Source: Pelargonium nanum (Eukaryota > Streptophyta > Magnoliopsida > Geraniales > Geraniaceae). From it: a DNA stretch of 23,113 nucleotides. Under the pieces are notes generated by a model that searched no databases, had not been told where the DNA came from, and worked only from the letters and a program-made list of their open reading frames with translations. The position numbers and the translations under genes are program-made. The stretch spans positions 1 through 23,113 of the forward strand of contig JAYMTF010001487.1 in the NCBI GenBank assembly GCA_036897485.1. The letters run 5' to 3'. Every line of letters starts with the position of its first letter. The first letter of the stretch is position 1. Positions 1 to 9,620 of the stretch are shown one piece after another.

Positions 1-61
1 GGCGCGTGTCCCGGAAGGTGTAGTCCAGCATGCGCTCGACGGCGAGCACCGACGCCTGCAT
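1..61 (-). CDS. Ribonuclease III-like protein, 5' end only (partial)
   Basis: Read on the minus strand from the ATG at 61-59, the frame gives about 20 residues, starting MQASVLAVERMLDYTF and continuing RDTR to the window edge. This matches the start of an RNase III domain (family pattern 'xEx-L-x-Y-x-F-x-(N/D)-xx-LL'), as in plant RNase III-like RTL proteins that cleave double-stranded RNA. The catalytic signature would lie beyond the edge and cannot be seen. The segment is strongly GC-rich, unlike the AT-rich DNA beside it, which supports coding. This start is chosen because the frame upstream has no ATG before an in-frame stop just beyond position 129. A second ATG at 129-127 opens a different frame that overlaps this one. 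The real start, or an error in the sequence, therefore remains open. The family call rests on about 20 residues. Confidence 0.5.
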   Translation of the reverse strand, partial: MQASVLAVERMLDYTFRDTR

Positions 62-129
62 GTCCGGCGACGCCGTACGACCGGAAGAGCGTAGGCGGTG
101 AGGTCGGCGTATTGATCCATTGGGTCCAT

Positions 130-829
130 GGGTTTAGAATCCAGAGACTGAGAATTTGAAAATAGAGTGATGGTGTTGACTCTGGTTTTGAACAAATGAA
201 GAAAAAACAGTAAAGTGGAAATAGAGTTGACGTAATTCATACATTATATAACTTCTGCATCAAATATTACAAATATGAAATTGTCAAATATTACAAATAT
301 GAAATTTCGTTTTTAGATTTTAGTTTATTGTTTTTATGAACTGATATAGAACATTTATTGTTTTTTAACTTGATATAAGACGCGACTATGTAATCGAAAC
401 ATAAACACATGATTTGCAGACATACTAACAAAACAAAAACTTATACTTACTACATGTTCGATTTTATTCTCTTCTTCAATTTTCTCATCCGCTATTATTT
501 TATTATAAGTTTGTGTAGTCCTGCATTTTGCCCAAGTAATTATCATTTTGGAGATAATGAAATGACACTCTTTATTGTATATGCTAATCAATCATAACCA
601 AATTGTAGCATTTTAAATATCCTCTATTCTCATTTCAAATTCTTTTTAAACTCTTACCTGAACATTTATAAATAATACAAAAATATACATTTAGTATATA
701 AATAAATTAAAATAAAGAGCCAATAGTGAGATCACTGCTCCATTCTTCTCACCTGAAACACAAATCTTTAATTTGAAATTATTCTCAAAATGAAATCATA
801 AATTTGTAATACCTAAAAAGCTGTAAACT
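130..829. other. Intergenic DNA: RNase III-like gene promoter and CNOT9 downstream flank
   Basis: This AT-rich stretch lies between the RNase III-like gene, whose promoter should be here, and the 3' end of CNOT9. Short open frames at 355-597 on both strands have low-complexity composition and no recognisable domain. I see no coding exon, RNA gene or clear transposon apart from the short direct repeat at 261-306. Confidence 0.6.
261..306. repeat. Perfect 22-bp direct repeat, 24-bp period
   Basis: The 22-bp unit caaatattacaaatatgaaa+tt occurs at 261-282 and again at 285-306, separated by two bases. It lies about 130 bp upstream of the RNase III-like start, so it falls in that gene's probable promoter. 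It may be simple slippage in AT-rich DNA. Confidence 0.85.
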
Positions 830-835
830 TTTATT
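830..835 (-). terminator. Probable CNOT9 poly(A) signal
   Basis: The minus strand reads AATAAA here, about 260 nt after the CNOT9 stop codon. The region between is T-rich and non-coding, as expected for a plant 3' UTR. Plant poly(A) signals are loose, so other sites may also be used. Confidence 0.4.
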
Positions 836-1094
836 CTTATATCTTAACCCAACAGAAATCACATAAACCTGAGCTCCAATTCAAGTACATTACCCATGAA
901 ATTAGCATGAATCACAAACTTAACAAAATTACCACCCTTTTCCCAAAATAATATATATAATATATATCCCCTAATTACAATTACTTCACCGCACTAAATT
1001 AGAGAGAGAAAACACAACAATGAATCGGGAAGGATAAGGAGCCCATGCCTGCGACCCAGCTGGAGCAGGAAACCTAGCATTGCATCATGTTACT

Positions 1095-4000
1095 TCAGTT
1101 CACCAGCATATGATCGAAACCTCCCCCAGCCTGAAGGGCCGGAACCCGATTAACTCCAACATTGTGAAGCAACTGTTGTAGCCATCTCCTTGTTGTTGGG
1201 TCTTCCTGAAAGCAACAAAACAAGGAAAATGATATTATTCTTCCCACTTCAATCAGAGAGCTAGTAGGGAAACTTGCTCACACCCCAAAATTATTCAGAT
1301 TGTACATATATACTAAAAATGACATGTAACAAGAGAAAATTCCCATTTCCACTTGTCCCAATAAAACACCACAAAGCACTATACAGCATACACTCAGAAT
1401 GCTAGTATGGAAACTTGTTCACACCCCAAAATTATTCAGATCTTGCATTATTGACAGATTGTACATATATACCAAAAACGGCCATAACTTAAACCAATTG
1501 GTATAAATTTAAGAAATATATCATGAATATCAAAAGTTATCTAGTTATTTGTTTCCTCTTCAAGAAGCATATTGATCTTTAAACTATAATAGAAAGTTTT
1601 CTTTGGATTTCAACTCATTATCAGAAAACAAAAATCATTATCCATCTTCGTCATTTTGACTTGTCCACAGCACATATATCTGCCTACTGAATGGGAGGGC
1701 CAACAACCCTGACAAACTTTGAAGACTTTAAAACAAGATGAATGCTGCCCTCCTGTGTGGACCAGATCACTCTTGATATAAATTGCAACTTCAATAACAA
1801 TTATTTCATAAGCAGTACTTACACGAAGGCAACTACTGAAGGTGGCATCCCTTAACATGTCTGGAAGGCAGCTTCTCAAAGCATCACAGGCCCTGCATCA
1901 TGAGGAATCAAGGGTGATTTTTGTTTGAAAAAGAAACAATGGTGATTGTTTGTTCTTTTAGGATGGGGAAAAGGGACAGTTGACTGACATGACTCTATAT
2001 GTATAGAACTAAAATGAAATAAACTTGATTTAACACCTCAAATTATCTGATAATCGAAGATAACATCGAATAATATGCTTTAACAGCCGGGATGAAGGTT
2101 GTTCTGCAAGTGCTGCGACCATGTTCCCCAAAACCCGACCGACAGCAAAAAACCGCTCAGCTGTTGTACAGATATAATCCAAGCCCACATCATCCAACAA
2201 AATCTTCTGAACAATAAATGTGGCAACCTGCACATGAACAACTTCTTGTCAGACTTACAGGTCCCTTCTATTCATCCCCGGTGGCCTGGACGAGGAATTG
2301 CTACTTCAATACAATATAGCAAATTTGAATAACAGAGCTCAATAGATAAATTTGAATAATAATAGTAAAGAGCGAGAACATGGGCTTGTTAGAGGCCAAG
2401 AAAAATCTGGAAGAAAACGATTCAGGACACTCAACTGTTTTTGATAATTCACTGCCCATCTCCATGGTGCGCAGGCACAGAGGAATTATTTCTGTTGAGA
2501 GAAGGAAGCTAATAACATCTGTATCATCAACCTGGCAAAAGGGAGGAGACAACATGATAATTTTAGGCATGACAGGATGACAAATTGACAATATTGATGA
2601 GTGATGAACATATGTCCTATTGTGCACTATAAATATTGATAATTACTAAATCAAAGTGATTTAATTGATATTTGACTTCAAAATGAATATGTAGCAACTC
2701 GTATAGCAGAATATATGTCCACACAAAAATAAAAATAATTAAAAAAAAAAACATTTTTCAGCTATCTTTCAAGAAAACTCGAGTTTATCACTTGTATTTT
2801 GTGGATGTTAATAGACAGCCTGCAAAGGAGACTACTTGCTCTAACTAATGATTTTCATGAAATTTTTTAGACCAATGGTTAAAATGGGTTTGCCACTAAC
2901 TGTTTCTGCAGGAATCATAGAACAGAGCTCCTACATGCTAGAGTTATGTCTAACAATTTCTAGTAACAGCGTAGAATCTTTATCAGCATGCTAGTACCCT
3001 GGGTAGAATTTTGTGTATATCTATATATATGCACTTTGGAGTTCAAAGTTCTTAGGTCATTGAAAAGAAAAATAATGCAGTATTGCAGTTTTAATCAAAT
3101 ATCACATCGAAGAGAGAGAGGACATGTATGCTTCAGCAAGGATGAAATACCTTCACCAGAGCACCAATAACGCCTAAGCTAGTGAGCCTCAAATACTCAA
3201 AAGGCCTTGACTTGCTTGTTGTGTTGAGGAAAGGGTACAAATATAAAGGTATATGAGCTGTAAAGACGAAAGGTTAGTTGGACCAAGCTATTTCAACAAA
3301 TAAAAGAAACATGCATTTCAATGAGACAGCCATTAAAAATATGTTCACAACAAACGGATACACATATAAATTACTAACATAAAAATTGCCATTAAAACTA
3401 CATAAAAGGGGAATCTATCGTGAAAAACGGTAAACACATGTACATGTCAATACATACAATTAATGAAATATTTCATGAAATATACAGAAAAGAAAGCTAC
3501 GAGGGAGCCAAGTAGGATATTGACACCTTCCTCTGTAAGCTTGGTAATCACTCTCTAGAGAGGTAAGGCAACTGGCCTTTAGGCCCAAACGAAATCGGCT
3601 CTGATACCATGTTACATTTCAACAATGGGATACACACAATGGCTTGAGCTTCCACTACTAAAAGGCCAACCTTATTAGTAGGGCTTCACTTGCACCATTA
3701 TATGTAGCCACTTTACTTTATATTTTACCGATGTGGGATCACTTAACACTAAATAAATAAATAAAAGTACAACATAAACTATCCCACTAATTACAAGCTA
3801 CATATAAAAATTATTTGATATCATGTACTAATGGAATGCAGGCAGTATTATCCTCTCTTTTTTTCTTCATTTTTTTGGTACACATTTGAAAAGGGAATGC
3901 TTTCTGCATGAAAAGTACATCTGTACGAATATTAAAACTATATATATACATATATATATATATATAATATTAACATTTCATGCTTAAGAAAATAAGTTTT

Positions 4001-7000
4001 CTCAGACATTTTTGTAGGTGCCCAAAAAGAGCAACAATGTTGGGAAGACTTTATGTTTGAATATTACCATTAAGGAACAACATCCTTGTGTCTGGATGAG
4101 AGGCCACACACTGCAAGAAAAATTTAGAATAATATAAAGCATTAGTAATACTTCAAACTGACACTGATGAATACAAAAGCAGAGACAACAAAGGAAAAAC
4201 AGAAGTTCATATTTCACAAAGTATGGATGGTCATCACGTGGAGTAAATCTGGAACCTACAAAAACCTGCCATAAACGGGGCAAGGATTCCACTGCACAGG
4301 ATGAGGATAAAATTGCTACCCGTGGGGATACCGAGATCCACATATATTTTAAAAATATAAAAACATATTAAACTAACAATTGATATATTTAAAAAAATGG
4401 CTATTTACATATTGTTAATTCTATTATTAAAACATATTGTAATTTCAAATTAAACTTATTGAGTTCAAACTGATTATCATCGTAGAAATGATCATGAACA
4501 CGTGAATTCAACAGATTTTAAATTTCCAATTTAAGATTTAGATGAAACTTATAGAGTTTGAATTTTTTATTAAGTGGTTATAAAAAAATTATACATGTGA
4601 ATGAAACGATGGCACACCCTGAGATGTACCTGTCCTATTACAGAGTAGAAAAGCGTTTTTATAGAAAGAAATCACTAACAATGACCCCATCAAATTTTAT
4701 TTGAGTGCTAATAAGTAACCAAAAGCAAAAAGGTGCATCATAGCATTTAAAAAGATAACCCAACTAAACTTGACACTTCATTTAGTGTTTTATAAAGCTG
4801 ACATAAATGGTGGTTATGTGATATAATAAAAATTCTAGGGAGAACATATTGACCTGAAGAAGAGCAAGAGCATTGCAGACTCGGTTTGATTGTGCGGGAG
4901 TAAGATTTGGTGGTGACAGCACAGGGTATATTGAAACTATCTCCTGCATGTAAAAATATGAAAGCGTAAGAATAAGACTAAATAAGACATCCTATCAGCA
5001 TTTATAAGGCACTCCAAACAGAAATATAATCACAATAATACAACATAAACAAAAGAATAAAAACTTCCTGAGGGTATTGTGTTTAGGTGAAGAAAGCAAA
5101 AATGAAGTTTTATTTGTAAGCAATCCCATAGGTAGTGTCAGTGATGAAGCCTTGGCCCAATCATCCAATTCACTTTGTTAGCCTCATCAGAGAGTAAGCC
5201 ATGGACATTCAGGCATAATGAAAAGAAGAAGAAAAAAAAACTCATTCCTATTTCTCATAGGCTTAGGCATGATGTAATATCAATTCTGTTGTGCGTTATT
5301 CAGAATGTAACCATAGGAAGTGAAGACCAAATGAAGATGTATGGACAGGAATACTGAAAAGCAGAGACGTGACAAATCATATGTACCAATAAGGTATAGA
5401 ACAAGTTGCAATCACCCAACTCATAGCAATGCAACAATGCTACTGCAGTAAATGTATGGATAATGGATTAGCATACTTTTTGCAGAGTACCATTTTCAAC
5501 CCATTCCAATATTAATTCAGTTTTACTTCATTATAAACTTTATCTCCTCGCCCTTGTCCTCATCCAATATAATTCAATCTGACTTATCTCAAGCACTAGA
5601 TACCAGAACAGTGCAAGATAGTGGAAACATGATGAGACATGTCTAAAGTAGACTAATGAACAGAATATACCTATGACAATAAATGACTAACAGAGCTCGT
5701 AGTTGCCAACAAATTACTTGTATGACAAAGGGAACAAAAGCCTAGGAAGCTCTTTCAGAAGCTCAAAACTCAATAAGAAAGATAAACTCGTGGAATCTCT
5801 TTCAAGGGAAAGAACTATCAGAAATAGCATAAAACGCCAATCATAAAAGGCATACCTGTAACAATGCAGCAATAGTACCAAAAGAATTCCACAACAATGG
5901 AGCCAAATCTTGAAATAATTCTCTCTTCTAAAAATAAAAAGAAAAAAACAAAACAAAAACAAGTTTATTAGGCATACCTGTATGAGTGCAGCAATAGTAC
6001 CAAAAGAATTCCACACGAAAGGAGCCAAATCTTGAAATAATTCCTTGTTCTAAAAATGAAACCAAAGGCAGACAGAAGTTTACAATTGCAGCACACAGAT
6101 GTTGAACAGCTAAAATGCCATAACCATTAATTGAAAGCAGCACACAGTATGTTGAACGGCTAAAATGCACAACCATTAATTGAAATAAATAACAAAGGCA
6201 ATGTCTAAACAAAGATTAGAAAAAGTGTAGTCACTGTGCAAAGTGTAAAGCATAAAACAACTTTCAAGAATTTGTTATTGCGTGTGTGTGGGGGGGGTGG
6301 TTGGGGGTTATTTAAGCAACAATTTTCAAAGGTACAATTTCGTAGAATACACTCAATTCACGGAACATGATCAACCAGATTGTACATATGAACAAATTTT
6401 CAATTCTGGCACATCTCCCTCACTGGTTAACTACTAAAAAATTGCAAGTGATGGATGAGAACAGCCACGATGCTTCCAAAATTGACTTAAGAGTGACAAA
6501 TGAGAACCAGACCACAATCGAACAAATAACTAAGTATGAGTCAGTGGGAAGCTATATTAACATTAACCATGTTGATGATTCTAATTGGTACATTTTTATG
6601 TTATTATAAGTCTCCATCTCCTGTGCCATCATATGACCATGAACTTACAAACATATTGCTGGTCAACGACTATCTTAGGTACATTTTAATATTAATTGAC
6701 GTTTGTCCATCCCTTGTGCCATGGTATGACTATAAACTTGCAGACATAAGCCACTTTAGACATCTTTTTTATGCATTTTTTATGCCAACTAAAAGAAGAA
6801 CATTTCTCAAAGTAGCTTTTACATCTATAACTACAAACTTACAAACATAATGGCAGTTGACACTCTTATGGCACATTTCTATGACATTTAAAATCATTCC
6901 ATCACCCATGCCATGATACAACTAAAAACTTGCTGACATAATGCAGATTTCCGCTAAAAAAATTCCATCAACATAAAGAAGGCATGATTGAACACATCAT

Positions 7001-7941
7001 ATAGACGCGTAGAACTGACAACATCTCGGCTATGCGTCAACTGAAAAAAGGGCTGACACCTACCCTCAATATAGAGGGATGCAACAGATAAGCTGAAACG
7101 GGTAAATAATGAGGCCAAGGGCTATATGGTAATTTGGCAACCATAATGAGGGACAAGCTGGTGAACTGGCTGTAACAGTTGCAACAAACTCTGTCATTGG
7201 GCTCAATCTGGCCAGCTATTATGTACATTAAAACAGGAAAGTGAAGAACTAAAAGGGACATGTTGGTGACTACCGTAGAGATAGAGAGCTCGATGAAACC
7301 ATTGTAATCTAGTGTTCATCACAGTTAAGAAATAAAGCTAAGTCCTTCATATTCTTGATTCATCTTTGATCTTCTTGAGTCTTACATGCAACTTTTCTTT
7401 TTTTCAGATTGCACCATTACATAATCTCGGCTGCTATGAGTATTTCCTAATAGTCCGAACCAAACAACAAAAAGATTCAAATTTCAGGCTCTTCTCATTC
7501 TCTATGTTGTTTGAGTGACCAAACAAAACAAAGACCAGTTACCAAAAAAGAACCTAAAACAAATATCAACTGAAAGTATACAAATTTTACTACAAAACCT
7601 ACAATTTTCCCATTCCGCGCACCAGAAAACCGAAGCCCCATTCTAAAGAAATCAAAACCCTAAACTTTATCTCCGCACTACAATCTTCAGAACATAACAA
7701 AATCATGATTGATAGCCACTAAAACATCAAATTAATCAGAGATAAGGTGTACTAAAATTACCTTAGACAGCTCGAGAAGCGCGTTTTCTCGGAGATCAGG
7801 GTTGCTAAGGTCGAGCACCAAGTGCTCAGCTGACGCCATCTTCCGGTCCTTGTTGGCCGGAGCTCCGGCGGGGTTAGGATTCGACCCACCGGGCCCTCCG
7901 AACGGTGAGTTCATCGAAAGCGACTGCGGCAGATTCGCCAT
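1095..7941 (-). CDS. CNOT9: CCR4-NOT transcription complex subunit 9 (CNOT9/RCD1/CAF40)
   Basis: CNOT9 is the armadillo-repeat subunit of the cytoplasmic CCR4-NOT deadenylase. It binds the NOT1 scaffold and recruits mRNA-decay adaptors. Exons (minus strand): 7762-7941, 5978-6049 or 5856-5927, 4854-4943, 4068-4110, 3151-3257, 2436-2531, 2037-2227, 1823-1892, 1095-1205. With one copy of exon 2 this gives 319 aa, the usual length for plant homologues, with all phases consistent. The N-terminus (residues 1-30) is a Gly/Pro/Asn-rich tail. The armadillo fold follows, with family-typical stretches [79 protein letters not shown] and [15 protein letters not shown], ending FDHMLVN. The start is MANLPQS at 7941, the usual plant N-terminus. 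Exon 2 is duplicated in tandem (see separate entries). Introns carry a TRIM-like LTR and degenerate repeats without disturbing any exon. The family assignment is very secure. Confidence 0.97.
1260..1478. repeat. Imperfect ~60-bp direct repeat in the last CNOT9 intron
   Basis: The segment at about 1260-1319 (core aacttgctcacaccccaaaa) recurs at about 1401-1478 with few changes. The second copy has about 18 extra bases between the 'attcagat' and 'tgtacatatata' blocks. Both copies lie inside the intron 1206-1822. Nothing suggests a gene. Confidence 0.75.
3598..3774 (-). mobile_element. TRIM-like LTR plus primer-binding site (fossil) in a CNOT9 intron
   Basis: On the minus strand a 163-bp segment (3612-3774) begins TGTTGTAC and ends TGTAACA, so its ends are TGTT...AACA. 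It is followed at once by TGGTATCAGAGC (3600-3611), the complement of the 3' end of initiator tRNA-Met and the usual primer-binding site of plant Ty1/copia and TRIM elements. The short LTR length fits a TRIM or related non-autonomous LTR element. I found no second LTR, so this looks like one LTR with a little internal sequence. It is a broken, old insertion in the same orientation as the host gene, inside intron 3258-4067. Confidence 0.6.
3940..3968. repeat. (TA)n microsatellite
   Basis: An interrupted TA dinucleotide tract lies within CNOT9 intron 3258-4067. It is a simple repeat and likely to vary in length between individuals. Confidence 0.85.
5856..5927 (-). other. CNOT9: CNOT9 exon 2b (consensus-like copy of the duplicated exon)
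   Basis: This 72-nt exon encodes residues 61-84, beginning [18 protein letters not shown] and ending AALLQ, which matches the CNOT9 family consensus as I recall it. The minus strand reads TTCTAG before the exon and CAG|GTATGCC after it. Both boundaries fall between codons, so including, skipping or swapping the exon keeps the frame. It is the copy nearer exon 3. Because it resembles the conserved sequence more than copy 2a, it is probably the ancestral or main exon. Confidence 0.92.
5978..6049 (-). other. CNOT9: CNOT9 exon 2a (diverged tandem copy, candidate mutually exclusive exon)
   Basis: This 72-nt copy begins [18 protein letters not shown] and ends AALIQ. It differs from exon 2b at 10 of 72 bases and 5 of 24 residues (K61N, R62K, L71F, L72V, L83I). 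It has an intact acceptor (TTTTTAG) and the same donor as 2b (CAG|GTATGCC), with no stop and no frame change. Only 50 nt (5928-5977) separate it from exon 2b. The flanks also match in part, so the duplicated unit is about 122 bp. Whether it is spliced into mRNA cannot be seen from DNA. The open frame and conservative changes favour a usable exon over a dead one. Confidence 0.8.
6088..6185. repeat. 49-bp tandem duplication in CNOT9 intron 1
   Basis: Two adjacent 49-bp units, 6088-6136 and 6137-6185, share gcagcacacag and a tail of ccattaattgaaa, with a handful of differences. They lie just upstream of exon 2a in the transcript sense, so the same short interval has undergone two separate tandem duplications. 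Confidence 0.85.
6281..6307 (+). repeat. GT/G-rich tract
   Basis: The plus strand has a short GT run followed by 8 G, 2 G and 5 G separated by one or two T. The CNOT9 transcript is C-rich here. It stands out in an AT-rich intron. The G-runs are too uneven to be sure of a quadruplex. Confidence 0.7.
6613..6946. repeat. Degenerate ~95-bp tandem repeat in CNOT9 intron 1
   Basis: Related blocks recur at about 6613-6655, 6705-6748, 6821-6850 and 6898-6946. Each carries a variant of 'ccat(c)ac/cc..tgccat.atatgac' followed by 'taaacttgcagacataa'. Spacing is about 90-100 bp. The copies have diverged, which suggests an old tandem array. No coding meaning is apparent. Confidence 0.5.
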
Positions 7942-7967
7942 CGATCGGAGCTCGCTTGGTCTCTCGG

Positions 7968-7985
7968 CTCTCTCTCTCTCTCTCT
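7968..7985 (-). promoter_or_regulatory. (GA)9 tract in the CNOT9 5' leader
   Basis: Nine AG repeats on the transcribed strand sit 27-44 nt upstream of the CNOT9 ATG, within a wider CT-rich block up to about 8030. GA/CT tracts at plant core promoters and 5' leaders are known targets of BBR/BPC GAGA-binding factors. A role here is inference from position only. Confidence 0.5.
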
Positions 7986-8039
7986 TGGAATTTTCTCGCT
8001 CTTTCCTTCACTTTCTCGCTCTCTTATGTGCGATGGTAT

Positions 8040-9104
8040 GTTTTTCTCGTCCGTCTGTTAAGCTTGTAAAGAAAGTGACGTTCTATTTGGTATTCGCGTT
8101 AGCAACACGTGCTTTGCATGCGCGTGGGGGTTTGAGTTCGGAGCACGAAACAGTAGATGTTCAATGAAAACAAGTTCTGGACTTGATACTCTCACGCGCT
8201 GTTCTGTCACGCGATGGATAATGAACCGTTTATATAGACAATTACTGTATAGTCTGTATTTATTTATTTGAATTTCCAAAAAGAGATAGTTGTTAGTTTA
8301 TCCCGCGTGTCAGTGTGTGGTGGGTTGTAGATAAGGTGAGATTCTCTTTAAATCTCATTTGTGGTTTGAGCTCTAGCTTTCCGGACGTGTTGTTTGAATA
8401 CGCATGATTAGTTCGAGAGTTTTCACATGTGCTTTGAGTCGTGGGGAGAATTTAAGCATCTACTGCATCGGGTTGCGTCCTTGCATTTGAGGTGAACGAA
8501 ATATTTTGATAGCCTCCAAGTTAGGCAGGAACCTTAGAATTGACTTAAGGATGCAAGTTGGTGGCTCATCGTGCTTTCTAAGTGTTGTGAGTTTTATCGG
8601 AACCTCAAAAATAAATAAACGGGAAATGGAATTGGTTAAACAATGCACTTGGGCAAAATCATGCTTTGGTCGCAAAGAGCTCAACTTTGTCATGACAATA
8701 TTGTATTAGATGATTTGGGCTTGTCACGATGAGGATTCTTCGTCATGACAACTTGACATAGCGTTGTCCGAATGTGTGGGGAAGTGTTTTGTACGTGCAA
8801 GTCCTTGATCGTGGACATGAGTGTGGGGAGCAATTCTTCGAGTGCCTGTTGCAAGGGCAAGACTTCCGGGTGCCCAATCCGAAGGCACACTTCAAGAGCA
8901 AGTCCTCAGGGCACACTTCGGGTGCAAGTCTGAGGGAGGGAGTTTTGGGACTATGGAGCGACGCTCAAGTAGAATTACGATTTTTCACGAGGCATCACGC
9001 CATTTGTAATTTCGCTATGCCTTCTTTGTTGACTATTACCAAAATTGAAAGTCACCAATATGCAAATACCTACTGCCTACTGGTGTATTAGGTTGAAGGA
9101 GATT
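8040..9104. other. Intergenic DNA: CNOT9 promoter side and a GC-richer repeat-like patch
   Basis: The lower part should contain the CNOT9 promoter. No TATA box can be named with confidence. Around 8770-8960 the base composition becomes GC-richer, and a roughly 26-bp unit ('ggcacacttc..g.gcaagtc') occurs twice in tandem at 8884-8933, with looser echoes of 'gcaag' before it. Overlapping plus-strand open frames of 62-105 codons cover this patch but resemble no family I know. It may be a remnant of a repeat. Confidence 0.45.
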
Positions 9105-9620
9105 TCATAACATCACAACATAATGAGACCAATTGTTGATGCTATATACACAATGAGATAAATAAAGGGAACATCTCATGAGTCTCTCTTTCAAATGCCA
9201 TCTCCGATTGAATTCAAAACCTATTTTACAAGGCCTTGCCAAGACCAACAAAACAATGTTTTCACAATATGAAATCAGGCGCATCTCTCGTAAACCTCCC
9301 ATCCAACGATTCCAAAAAGTCCTTTCTTCGTGCTCATCGAACCAGCAACTCGCAATGACGATTGCTACGAGGAAACAATTGTTCCAACACCAGTGCAGCA
9401 TAAAGCTTCCATGACAAGAAAATAAGACCACAGATTTGGATACAGTTGTTCCGCTGTAATTTGCTGCTAAGGTCATGATACGGCATCCAAATTCTGTTTT
9501 TTTTACTCTCATGGAAAATATGAGATAACAATATAAGCTTGACAAAAGAGGAGTTATTATTAGCTTTTTCCTTGGAATGGAGCCTTGCAAGTTGCTTTTC
9601 GAATGCAACATGAACACGGC
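9105..9620 (-). other. Presumed 3' UTR/downstream flank of the branching-enzyme-like gene, with unassigned ORFs
   Basis: This is the sequence directly after the branching-enzyme-like stop codon. It contains two overlapping minus-strand open frames: 9105-9617 (170 codons) and 9334-9624 (96 codons, whose ATG overlaps the stop codon of the gene as ATGA). Neither shows a recognisable domain, and both have Cys/Trp/His-rich composition typical of non-coding frames. I treat them as chance ORFs. No clear AATAAA is visible on the minus strand. Confidence 0.45.

Noticed and set aside
3598-3611. Possible Cassandra-type TRIM with a 5S rRNA-like LTR
   Set aside because: The primer-binding site fits, but the 163-bp LTR shows none of the 5S internal promoter motifs that define Cassandra.
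5714-6212. Open frames of 104 and 94 codons read straight through the exon-2 copies
   Set aside because: They run across splice sites into T-rich introns. Only the 72-nt conserved segments are coding.
7030-7400. Possible LTR-like segment in CNOT9 intron 1
   Set aside because: The composition and an AATAAAG-like signal resemble an LTR, but I found no primer-binding site, terminal TG/CA pair or second copy.
7802-8167. 121-codon plus-strand open frame over the CNOT9 first exon
   Set aside because: It is the antisense shadow of the GC-rich CNOT9 exon 1 and leader. The minus frame encodes the conserved CNOT9 N-terminus.
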